Assembly (NCBI GenBank): GCA_016098155.1
Contig: JAAAJB010000015.1
Location: 62,001-126,000, forward strand
Direction: 5' to 3'
Length of the DNA stretch: 64,000 bases
From: Actinomortierella ambigua
Lineage: Eukaryota; Mortierellomycota; Mortierellomycetes; Mortierellales; Mortierellaceae
Shown here: one piece after another, positions 11,301 to 21,875 of the stretch
How positions within the stretch are numbered: the stretch's first letter is position 1
Layout of the letters: each line of letters starts with the position of its first letter
Translations under genes and position numbers: made by a program
The notes under the pieces: generated by a model
Told to the model about the DNA's origin: nothing
Seen by the model: only the letters and a program-made list of their open reading frames with translations
Databases searched by the model: none

Positions 11301-13749
11301 GTTTTTGGTAGAGAGTGTCCTAAGGCATCACCAAGAAAAAAATGTAAAAAAATTCAATAAGAGAAATGACAGAACGATGTACACGAAGAAGGGCTCACAA
11401 CCTATCGTTAAGGTGGGGCAAGGGTGATGTAGCTTACTGCAGCTTCTTCTCCGCGTCGGTCTGAGCCGCCTTGGAGGCCGATTTGGGCTTCTTCGGTCCG
11501 TTCAGATGGCCATCGATGCCCGTATAGGCATCAGGATCAAATATGGCATCCTTGGCAAAGACTTCGACCTGCTCGTCATTCAATAGCGTCCATTGGGCAA
11601 GTGACGGATTCCAAACATTGGCCATGTAGTGACCCGAGTAGGCACTAGTACCACTATGAACAAGCACGGCCGTTAGGTCATAGAGCTGCTGCTGCTCCTG
11701 TCGCTGTGACTCATTCTTGGTAGCCTTGGTGGTCGTCTTGTTCAGGTATTCCGAAAAATCCATGACCTCTGGAAACCGAACCATGTCAAAGGACTTTTTC
11801 TTGAGCCATGTCTCCTTGTCGTAGCTGTATCGCATCAGCGAGATATTCAAAACCTATACGAATGATTTAGAGAATCGGATATTGTCAGCCTGCCTGATTT
11901 TAATAGTGTTCTGTGGGTTACCATGGTCGTCTGCTGAAAAAACCTTACATCAGGAAGCTCCTCGAACTGGATTGATCTTGTTGCATCTTGTAATGAGTCA
12001 CAGGTAGAGCATCGGTATCTTAGATGCAGAGTGTAAGGAGATGCAAAGGCACAATGAAATATGAGTTGTGTTGGTCCCATTCATTGACTTGTATGCCAGG
12101 AACAAGGTAGTCCTTTGTCTGAACGTTTTTAAGGTCTTACTGATCGCTGCCTGTAAGTTCTTCAGGCTCGATAAACTCATCCAAGCAGTCTGCAAGTGTG
12201 CACTTGTCCTTGATGTTGACCATGATGTCGTAAAAAGCACACCGCTGAGATTTCTCCGTCCCACATTTGCCACATTTCGTCTTGTATGAGAAAGACCCTT
12301 GGAACTAGGAAGAATGGCATAAAGAATTTTACTCGACCTTTTAGCATATTTATGTCAACCTCATGAGGATCAAAGCGCACCAGACACCCCATCCTTCCTC
12401 TTACATGATTTCTGACAAAATTCCGGATATTCACATCGCTCTGAACATCAAATTGCCGATCCAGGAGGTTCAGGAAAAGGCTGTAGAATCTAGCAAAGCA
12501 GGGTGAGAGCCGGATGCCCGTCGTGGTGAGTCAGAAGTCTCAATCACGATTCATTCTACCAAAACAAAGTTCAGTAGGATGGTGTTATTACTCTTGTGCG
12601 TCTTGCTGGACCCCGGCATCAAGCTTAAGGACCTTTACGAGTGATTCTGGGTTGTAGACACTCCGGAGACCGCTGTCCAGGAAACCAAAGAGCAGCTGGA
12701 GTTGGTAGAGAGGGGAGCTCTATATCAAGAGGTCGACAGCGAACATTGGACATCAGCATGATCTCAGTCAGGGAACATTGCCTTTCACCAAAAACAATCT
12801 TAACCATACATCGATCTGTACATTTGCATGCTTCTCACCTCCAACTTTCCGTTGTCTTCCGAGAGCTGACACTGGAAAATGGTGTTGCGAAAGTCGTAGT
12901 CTTGGAACCAGCACTGACGTAGAGAACGAAGATGGAAAGAGATAGCACGACAGGTTAGCCGTTGAGTCTCAACCTTCTACAGCACGACAGGGGGTGCCTA
13001 TCGATTTTTGCGTGGCGAACGATGTTACCTGTAGGAGGCTGCTTGCATAGCACGTTGCGCCAAGGTTCTGATTCAGCGATTAATCATCAAACAGGGAGGT
13101 ATATCAGCGATGTATTGATGTGAGGATATTTTTGTCCGATGGGGTATAATGTCCAAAAAGCCATGTTACCCGCAGCCCGACGGGATATCCGTTATTGCGC
13201 TTCGAGAGTCTGGCGTCGTTAGTGCCTAGCGACCTAATTGCCCTGTAGTTTTCAAAGGCGTCTGAATAAACAGTGTCAATTAAGATACGACAGGTGCCTC
13301 TTGTTAGTTGTGGTAAGGAAAAGCAAGATGCAGAACGCACTTTATTTTTTTTTATTCTTGTCTACTAAAATTCTTCGGCGAGTTGTCTCAAATGTTCATT
13401 GACCATCTGTTACGAGGGTTTTACGTGTACCTTCAGATTCCCATTGTTCCTGGCCAAGATAGTTCAAACAATTGGGATTGTCCTTGCACTTTGCCGCCGA
13501 GCATTTTCCACTCGTCCAATTCGTGCTAGATGTCGTAGGTGGTTCAGTTTGCCTCTCGAATTTGTTCCCACAGTAAGGGAACGTGGTTATTTGCTTTCGT
13601 TGTCCAGATTCCTCTTGACCATGGCTACCATGGTCGTTGCAGGTCAGTCCATATGCGGCGCGAACATGATCAAAGGTCAGGTCGTTTTTGCTCGAGACCT
13701 CTGTGCCTACAAACTTCCACAGCCTATCCGTACGCTTGGGCAGCGGCAT
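8311..13749 (-). CDS. USP48: Ubiquitin carboxyl-terminal hydrolase, USP48 type
   Basis: Large many-exon deubiquitinase of peptidase family C19. The first exon carries the USP48-type element CKDNPNCLNYLGQEQW near its end. A 39-base exon at 13067-13029 encodes the catalytic Cys box NLGATCYASSLLQ. Zinc-finger cysteines (KCGKCG, CSTCDS) lie in exons near 12.2 and 11.98 kb. The His box is near 11.63 kb (LVHSGTSAYSGHYMANVW). Downstream come coiled coil, DUSP-like segments with paired CxxC or CxH sites (IMCTHGKLDP, VYCPHGNLTTD) and a C-terminal ubiquitin-like domain at about 8850-8470. This order is that of USP48, a nuclear enzyme in animals. The start ATG at 13749 is well supported. A further intron within exon 1 is possible, the junction between about 10840 and 10990 is unresolved, and the stop is at 8311 if the donor at about 8471 is used, or 8431 if not. 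Confidence 0.88.
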
Positions 13750-14114
13750 GGCGGGGGATAAATGAATTGAATGGAGAGCTGGCAGAGATGTGCGTTACAA
13801 TGAAGTGTCCCTGACGATGCAACGATATCTTCGAACGTAGGGCTGCGTGACTGCTAGAGCTCCATTCAAGGATGCGAGGCGGAAAAGAACAAAGAGAGAG
13901 GAGGTAGAGAAAGGAGGCACATCTGTGCTCTCTTTGCATTCACCCACCGCCCCTTTTACCTTTGCTCTCATCCGACAGTACCAACACGAATCGGTGGCCC
14001 ATTGAGGATTATAACCTTGTGTTGTTCAGCCTTTTGTCCGCGCCTCTCTCGTCTTCCTCTTCTTTTTCCTCCTCCTCTTCTTCTTACCCCTTCCTCACCC
14101 AACGCGTTTTTTCG
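13750..14114. other. Divergent promoter, USP48 / J-protein
   Basis: A 365-base region between two divergent genes. The side nearest the J-protein gene carries a long CT-rich tract (about 14035-14100), common upstream of fungal start codons. Confidence 0.45.
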
Positions 14115-15515
14115 ATGGAGTACGCCAACTATCTGGGCTGGTTGTTTCTGCCCAGCTTCGCAACGAACGTGCTGCATAGCGTCTATCGGTCGGTCAAATA
14201 CCCGGTTGACTCACGGGCCAAGCCGACCCCTGGGTCGGCCAAGTATGTGCAGATGAACAACCGGATCTACTGTTTTGTGATCGTGGCGTATCTACTGTAC
14301 TCGGTTTTGGACGTCTACCAAAATTTGGCGCCCAATTATTACAACGTGCTGGACATTGATTTCCACCAGTTCTCGCCGAAGCTGCTCAAGAAGAACTTTC
14401 GAATGGCATCGCTTATGCATCATCCTGACAAGGCTGGCGTCGATGGAGATCGTAAGGCGTTTTCTCTCTCTCTCTCTCTTTTTTTTTTCTGTGAAGTGCG
14501 ATGGAAGGGGGGAGGGGTGAGAAAGTGATGAGGAAAGGGGAAGGGGAAGAGGAAGATGGAGACTCATGCTTCTTGTATTATCGTCATGCCTAAAAACAAA
14601 TATTGCATATCGATTCTAAGGAGGGGAGAAGGGAATGGGTTATATCAATTCTAGTTGTTGATTATACAAGTCCCTGATCGCATGAACGCAAACATAATTT
14701 TTTCTTTGACCTAAAAAAACCAAATAGACGTCTTTGTTCTTCTCCGCGAGGCACACGACGTGCTGAACGATCCAGTGGCACGGATAGCGTATAACAAGTT
14801 TGGACCAGCCATTGCCCACTGCTCGGCCTGCAAGACGACCAAGGACTATGTGATTGCAGGCATATCGTCGCTGTATAACTTTCATGTGGGCACTTTGATT
14901 GTCCTGGTTTTGATGAGTGTCTTTGGCAAGGCCCAGTTGGGACGGTACTGGCGGTTTCTGACTCTGCTGGGCATGGCTGCACTCGAGCTAACCATGGTGG
15001 TCCGATCGGAACCCATGTGGGCAATGTCGTGGATCTTCCCTAACCGCGTGACGTTTGAGCAGGTGGCCATCTTGCACCAGATTTACGTCACCGTGTTTAT
15101 TGCGATTGCACAGATCGGTCCTATCCTTGTGCCCACGCGAGGGAATCGCATGGATGAAATTAGGGACTTGGCCGATCGTAACGAAATGTTGACCGTTCTG
15201 ATGCGTATGTTTTATTTTGTGGCCAAAATGGCATCAATATTGTTAGCGGCCACGTCCCCTTTTTTTTGTTTGCTTTTTACTTACGTTCTATTTCTTCTTT
15301 TTTTTCCCTTACGCTTTTGGTTCTTTGTAGATCACGAGTCATTGCAGCAGATGGCATCCACTTTTGATATCTATAAGAACGATGCCGAATCATATACTCG
15401 CTTGAAGAACCAGATGGGCAAGATGGCGCTGGATTCACGCCTGATGGCTGATCAGCTCAAGAATGAGGCCCAGTCTGCGACCAGCAGGCGGCAGCGTAAG
15501 GACAAGAACGCATAA
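14115..15515 (+). CDS. Multi-pass membrane J-domain protein
   Basis: Exons 14115-14451, 14728-15204 and 15331-15515, both introns in phase 1, give 332 aa. Two hydrophobic segments (about residues 5-25 and 50-68) precede a J domain at about 75-140. The J domain has the diagnostic HPD in LMHHPDKAG and continues after the intron with LREAHDVLNDPVARIAYNKFG. Three more hydrophobic segments follow, and the C-terminus is a charged helical tail ending in RRQRKDKNA. The HPD loop implies stimulation of an Hsp70 at a membrane, most likely the ER. Similar DnaJ proteins with buried J domains occur in many fungi without an assigned client. The start is the ATG in front of MEYANYLGWL; an upstream in-frame start exists but lies in low-complexity sequence. 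Confidence 0.85.
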
Positions 15516-15756
15516 AGAAGACGAAAATGACGAGGAAAAGGTCACGCGAGTATCATGCCCCCTATCCCTGCCCACTCTGTCTAGTGATAGGAGTTAGAAG
15601 CCACACCTTCCCCTGTGACCTGATACCTGTGAATGTAATATAAGTTTCTCTAGTGTTTCAATGAGTGTATGCAATTCTACGTTTAGGTTCTAGATGACAT
15701 GAAATACTTAGATAGGAAGAGCAGTGATTATGAGGGAATGGCATGGACGTGGTAGG

Positions 15757-16929
15757 CTATGCCTTCTTGACAAACTTGCATTGCAAGAATCGGCGGTCGA
15801 TGCTGATAGCCATGAGACGATTGATAGTTTCACGGTGGACGTATTCGCACTCGACAGTCTCGAACCCTTCGTTCTCAAAGAGCGCCTTGATTTGCTCCGC
15901 CGAGAAGAAATGGGACATGGTACCATCTTGACGGACGTACAGGTTGTTATCGAGCATGTGACCGGGATTAGAACTAAACTTGACCTGAGCGGCATCAAAG
16001 ATGGCATAGTCGCGGAAGCAGATCATACCGCCTGGTTTTACGACCTGGGCAATGTTCTTGGCGGTGGCCTCGAGCTTCTCTGACGGGATAGCAGACAGGA
16101 CAAAGATGGACGAGACGAGATCGATCGTGCCTGCTGGGATGGTCTGCGAAAGGTCGTCGATAGTCAGGTCACACAAGAAGGCTTCGCAGCGGCCTTGTTT
16201 GTACATGTCGTGTGCTTTGACGAGGTCGATTGCGCTCTGGGCAAAGTCACAGCCGTACATAAATAAGTGTGGGTTCTTTTCCAGCATCGGGAACATGAAG
16301 TTGCCCACGCCACAGCCAATCTCTAGGCATCGCTATTTCATTGTCGAGAAAGAAAGAAAGAAAAAAAGGCGAGAGGTAGGAAATGGAGGGGTTAGAATTC
16401 AATTGCCCACGGCTAACCAGGTACGACTCCAAGGTTAAAAGAGGAGAAAACCCCCTTCAACAACTGATAGTTACCAAGTTCTTCTTTTCTGTGAATGCTG
16501 GGAACTCTCTTTCGATCCAATGCCTGTCCTTATAGAATCGATTCTCGTTCCTCTGATAAAACTTGTGCCTAGAACACAAGCAGTAAAAAAAAAAAAAAAA
16601 AAAAAAAAAATTGGAGAGCGAACCGTGTGATATTAGTATTCTGTAGTGAGTAAGACTTCCATTATTTGAATCCAAAGGACGTCTGCGAATATCATGCGTT
16701 ATAAAAAGAAGGGCATGCCAGTGTTGTTGAGGGAAACTGCATACCAGTTCTTCGAAGCCTCCTTCTTGTACTTGTTGACCCAGAATGGCTTGATACTTGT
16801 ATCCTTATCAATCACTTCTTTGGCGTATTGAAGTTTTTCTTCGCTTATGGCTGCAGGTTTCAAAGGCTCCTCCAACTGCTCCTTGCGATTCTCAATGGCT
16901 ATTGTCAATGACTCCGGGGCGTCGCTCAT
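15757..16929 (-). CDS. tRNA N(3)-methylcytidine methyltransferase (METTL6/Trm140 family)
   Basis: Exons 16929-16745, 16568-16475 and 16332-15757 join in phases 2 and 0 to give 284 aa. The protein has the family signatures SIKPFWVNKYKKEASKNW, then HKFYQRNENRFYKDRHWIER, then the SAM motif CLEIGCGVGNFMFP. The post-motif segments IDLVSSIFVLSAIPSEKL and VKPGGMICFRDYAIFD follow. These are hallmarks of METTL2/6/8 and yeast Trm140, which methylate C32 of the anticodon loop in serine, threonine or arginine tRNAs. The compact length and absence of an N-terminal extension favour METTL6 (serine tRNA), but substrate choice cannot be read from sequence. Intron 1 contains a run of about 30 A/T. Confidence 0.92.
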
Positions 16930-17059
16930 GTTGAAGGGATGTGCAAGTCAGTTCAGGCAGTGAGGATACTTGGATACTTGTACCTGAAAAAAAAAAAGTG
17001 ACTGCTAACTTGAGTAGTCGGCGATTGAAAACAAAACGTCCAGCTTTCTGTTTTGTTGC

Positions 17060-19217
17060 ATGTCTTCCTTTAGTTCCACCATGGCTGCATGCATTCCTCT
17101 TGTGGCGCAGAGGGGCTTAGTACCACCTTCTCGCAGCTTTGAGTCTATCAGCTCGTCTCGGACGACCACCCCAGCCTCGTCTCAAAGCGGATCGCCGGCT
17201 TCTTCACCAACACCAGCACAAGCTCCCCCTGTGGTCTATGGCAGCGGCCCGAACAAGGTCAATGGGCGGTCCATTTTACCCAAGTCGACGCTCAAGACTC
17301 CACCGCCTTTGAGCGAGCAATTGGTGAACCAGCTTCTCCAGCATCGCGCGTCCTTTCATAAGCGTGGGTTCTGGGAAGAGGTGGCAATTCTCGAACGACT
17401 CTACTATAAGAACAAATCGCAGCATCGACAAGCTGCTCACTTTCAAAAGCTGCACGAGGTGTGTGTTTCAGCTGTAATTTCTACTGTTTCTTTGGGGGTC
17501 AGATGGTGCATATTGGTACTCTTGTTTCTCATGATTTGATTCCTCTACTTGGATGCTAAAATAGTGCCGGCGACTGGTGGCAAGAATACGCGATCTGAAC
17601 TTGGCCGGCATTGTGGACGAGCTTGTTCGTGATTTTTACAGTGGCAAGAGGTATGTGTTGAGTGTATATGAAAGAATTCTCGCTGTTGTATGGCCGCAAA
17701 ATTTCACAGAGTGGCTAATCGGCTGGGACCATGCTTTCTGATTGTCATTTTTCTTTAGTCTGAGAATCATCCAGGACCTAAAGTGGGACTCGGTGCCAAC
17801 GCGGCAGAGCGTGGCTTTTGTCATGGTGAGGATTGTAGGCCAGATCCTTCTGTTGCAAAAGATGCAGACGACTCTGTACAAGACGTACGGCGATTTCTAC
17901 CAGCTTATGTCGAAGACACAGTTCATGTCGTTTTCCTTGATTGCCATTGGACTTTGCAGTCGTTGCTCTGTATTGGCCAAGTTGTGGAGTCAGGAGCTTG
18001 TTGATTGCTACAAGATGCTGCAGGGCTGGATCCAGGACTTTCCGCAAGGCGATCGGCTACAACTGAAGGACATCCCTGATTACGAGAGGGAACTTCCGAA
18101 GAACATTGAGGATCTGTTCCAGGAATCGGTGCCAGAGATTCCACCTATATCGGACGTGGGCGTTGCGCAACAACAGCCCAAGCATGATATTGGTGACGGT
18201 GATGGTGAGTCTGAATCACTACAGATCGGCGCTGAACCGGTGCTGAGTCGGCGCTGGATATGTCAGAACAAAAAATGGCAACACACAAGAATGCTAACCA
18301 TATTGTATTCCAACTCCATGGTTATGATAGATGCCTCGGTGGACCTCGGAGAGGTGATCAAAAGACCTGTGGTAATACCTAATGTCAAGCCCTACGTATC
18401 TGTGTCGCCAGCCCATGTTCCAATTCGGGAGGATCTGATAGCAAGGGTGGTCTCTGCAGCCGCAGAAGCACCTGTGGTCACCAAGGATATGGAGAAGGAC
18501 ATTCTGAATGAGCTGGGCAGTATTTTTAGCAAGCCTTCTCTGAAGAACAGCCCGAAGACGTCAGCAAAATCAACAGCCATCTCTGCGACCACAACTGTTG
18601 AGACCAAGGTTATAAAGGTCAAAAAGGTTGCGGACGCGTCTATCAACGATATTTTCAGTAGTCTGGACAACAAAGCTGACACACTGGGGCCAAAGAAGAA
18701 GAAGAAGAAAAAGAGGCCGCTCGATTCAGAGACCCAGTCTGCATCTGGAGCAGAGGAAAGCTGGGATACATCGATGCCAGTCACCGCAGATGCCCGATCA
18801 GCAGACATTCCAAGATCACTGAACCCACCAACTCCTGACCGTGCTGCGAGTTCATCTCCTCTGGAACAAAAAGGCCCAGGAAGTGCAGCAGACCAGAGCC
18901 CCCAGGAGAAGGCCAAATCAAAAAAGCCCAAGGCATCGTCTCTATTGTCCAACTTCGATGACATATTTGGAGGTACCTCTTCCTCCTCCGGCAACACTGC
19001 ACCAAACCATGCGCTCGGCGGAAGCGATCGTAGTGGGGGTGCTCCTGCAAAGAAGAAACAAAAGGTATCACAATCTACACCAAAGGGCGGCAAGGACGAG
19101 ATTGACGACCTTTTTGGATCCATGGCGCCCAAGACCAAAAAGCCTAAGCTAGACCTCTCGGCAGAGATTGATGGCATCTTTGGGGCCCCCAAGAAAAAAA
19201 AGAAAAGAGGACTCTAA
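17060..19217 (+). CDS. NEPRO/Rmp1-like nucleolar protein with repeated IDDIF-type motifs
   Basis: Exons 17060-17458, 17565-17650, 17759-18204 and 18331-19217 (phases 0, 2, 1) give about 605 aa. An ATG in better context (ACCATGG) lies at 17081 in the same frame. The N-terminal half contains EEVAILERLYYKNKSQHR and CRRLVARIRDLNLAGIVDEL and resembles the NEPRO N-terminal domain; in yeast the counterpart Rmp1 is an RNase MRP subunit. The C-terminal half is disordered and lysine-rich. It carries four short acidic-aromatic motifs: INDIFSS, FDDIFGG, IDDLFGS and IDGIFGA. The first is followed by, and the last runs into, a run of lysines that would serve as a nuclear signal. The third intron (18205-18330) is a multiple of three with no stop, so a 42-residue longer isoform is possible. 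Family assignment is moderate. Confidence 0.7.
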
Positions 19218-19338
19218 TAAAGCGTAAAGCGATAATATCACCCAAAAAAAAGGCAATGCAACAATGGTTGAAAATATATTGTACAGTTTGATGTCGAAGA
19301 ATAGGGGAATGGGGGTGGAAATAGCGTTCTGTTTATCT

Positions 19339-21403
19339 CTACTTTTTCCTCTTGGTCGCTCTTGCCCAGATCTTGACAGTGAAATCGGCCGAAGCAGTGG
19401 CAAGAACATGGTCGATCGGATGAAAATCGACATCGTAGACACGATCGGTATGACCAGACAGTTTCTGCAAGAGCTCGTACCGTCCCTCGCCATCGCCGAC
19501 GTCAAAGAGATAGACGTATGGGTCCATGCTACCGGATGCCAGAAGAAGGCTCGAATCCAAGGGAGTATCCTTGTCCGCTGGTCTGATCGGGGCAGAGTCG
19601 ACTTCATCGTCCTCGCCTCGTGACTTGGCCAGGCGTCTTGGATTGGCGCCAGCGATGTAATCCTTGCCATGAAAGAAGGCGCTCTTGATGGGCCAATGGT
19701 TGTTACGATAGCCTTTGAGGGCATGGACCAAGCGAGGCATTTTGGTTGGTGGCTCGAAGCCGCGGTCGTAGACGCGGATGACATTATCGTAGCTGTTGAC
19801 GGCCAGCCAGCGCGACTCAAGCTCCTCTCCTTCGATAAAGGTACTGCTGCCCCGGCTCGATTCGCCTCCGCGCTGCTTCGAGACAGTGATGTGCGAAATG
19901 GGCTTGCGGGTGGGTTCGTTCAAGACGGTCTGCAACACTCCTCCAGTACGCATGTCCCATGTTTTGATGTAGCCTGAGGAATCGCCAGTCATGACTGTTA
20001 CTCCATCATGATAGACATATCTATGGATATGGAGTGAAAAAGAGGGCGGGGGGGGGGGAAAGACATATTGAGTTCAGTTCGAATCAGTTAAACGAGGTGC
20101 TCAATTTGGTCATGTCAATAGTGTCAAGCATCTCTTTCTTTGTCCGCCACATGACATACAAAGAGTTCACCATGCTGTCGTTCTTGACATCAAATGCTAC
20201 AGGAGATCCGTTTCCTGTTTCGCCTCGTCTTGCGTCCAACATGGCGAGCGAGTTGCGTGTCGTACCCGCAAAAAAAATTTGATTGTCTGCATAGTACGTT
20301 GTGTCAACCAACCTTTGTGTTAGTAATATGTTCTATATCATGATTATTAATAGCAAGAACAACAAGTTGGAGGGATGTAGGTAATGGTAATACCTTGCGG
20401 ATGAAACCTGACACACTGCACGAATCCTGTAAGGTCAAAGCAACTGAGCTGTTTGCCTTGACTAACATCCCACAATCGGCAAGTCTGGTCATACGCGCCA
20501 GAGAGCAGTAGCGACGAGTCCTGGGCCCATGCCAGATCGGAAACGTTGAGTGTATGCCCCTTCAGCATGAAAAGCTCTGTCTGGTTGATGGTACCGTCCC
20601 ATATCCGCACCGTCTTGTCGAATCCACCAGTAGCAAGCAGCTTGCCATCTGGAGAGTATTGTACAGCATAGACGGCACCTTGGTGGCCTTTGAGATCATT
20701 TTTGAGGTGAAACTGGCGCCCATCTATGCGGGTCGATCCATCCTGTCTTCCCACTTTTGACAGATAAAAAGATAAAGGAGAAACATGGTGTAAGTGGTCT
20801 TGTGATCTTCCAACGTGCCGTCACCAGTCTTCCACGTATACAATCATCGTGCATATGAAAATCAATACCTATGCTAGGCATGTTGAGTCGTCGGACACCT
20901 TCGCCGTCCACGCCCGAGAGGTCATTGCCAGATTTGCCAGCAAGGTCTGAGCCTCCAGCTGAGCTAGGTTCCGAACCTGCGCCGGCAGAGGCCAGGGCAT
21001 CCTGTTTCTGAGCAAAAGCCGCGGCACTCATACTGGAGATCAGTTGGCCTACTGCCACAGCCAGATCATTGCCCTGTGGGGACATGGCGAGATTGTTCTG
21101 CGTCTGTGCACTGCTGCCCCCATTGGTGGTGGTCGATAAGCTAGCAGAGGCTCCAGCAAGGGCGGTGTCGATCGCAGCCACGGTGTTCTCGTCGCTGTAG
21201 GAGGCGGGTTCGACGGTCTTGGGCTTGTGTACGGCATCGATATGGGCAGCATAGATGCAGGACAGCTCATACAGCGACTTTTTCAGGGCCTTGTTCTCCG
21301 CTTCGAGGATATCGATTTTGCCCTTGAGGGTCTTTGTCTCACGGACGAGCTTCTCGACGACAGGGTCAATCTGCTGAGAGGACTGGCTACCATTGGAAGC
21401 CAT
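19339..21403 (-). CDS. WD40-repeat protein with N-terminal coiled coil
   Basis: Exons 21403-20842, 20753-20394, 20286-20160 and 20020-19339 (phases 1, 1, 2) give 576 aa. Residues about 10-55 form a coiled coil (KLVRETKTLKGKIDILEAEN). A Ser/Ala/Gly-rich linker follows. At least six WD repeats come next, including GKLLATGGFDKTVRIWD, SSLLLSGAYDQTCRLWD, YHDGVTVMTGDSSGYIKTWD and HVLATASADFTVKIWA. The last two blades, with LLLASGSMDPYVYLFD and a GHTDRVYDVDFHP step, resemble the C-terminal half of WDR13, but this was judged by eye. The protein is probably a scaffold; no enzyme or complex can be assigned. An upstream in-frame extension beyond 21403 is open but looks non-coding. Confidence 0.8.
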
Positions 21404-21875
21404 GAGGATGAGATGGCCAGAAGAGTGGATGCATAGAGCAGTGCGGCGATGTTTCACTCGCCTATTTGAACACGTCACCCCCCTCTCTCCCCACCACCCA
21501 CCAGCATTTACTTCAGGCACGCACTTTTTAATTAATTTGTCCATTTCATACTTCGACAGGCCTTCCACCACTCATTCATTCATCCCTTTTTTGCCTTTTG
21601 CCTTGGTTGCCCAGAACAATACCGCCAACTGGCAACACGCATTCCTTCCCTACTTTGTATCCTTCCTGTCTTTCTTTCCTTTGTCGCTTTTTTTTTTCTC
21701 CAGTCGCGAAATAATATTAAAAAGAGCCGCCGGACAAAAAAACCCTCCCTTTCCCGCCCACCCCCCTCCTACCGACACAATTGACCTACTCGCCCACGCT
21801 ACCAAGCTCGCCAATCTCCAGAACGTCCTTGTCCTCTGCTGTTTTGTGATTGCATTCCACTACCTTCTCACTAAA
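21404..21875. other. Divergent promoter, WD40 gene / USP7
   Basis: A 472-base region rich in pyrimidine tracts (about 21650-21720) between two divergently transcribed genes. No coding signal. Confidence 0.45.
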
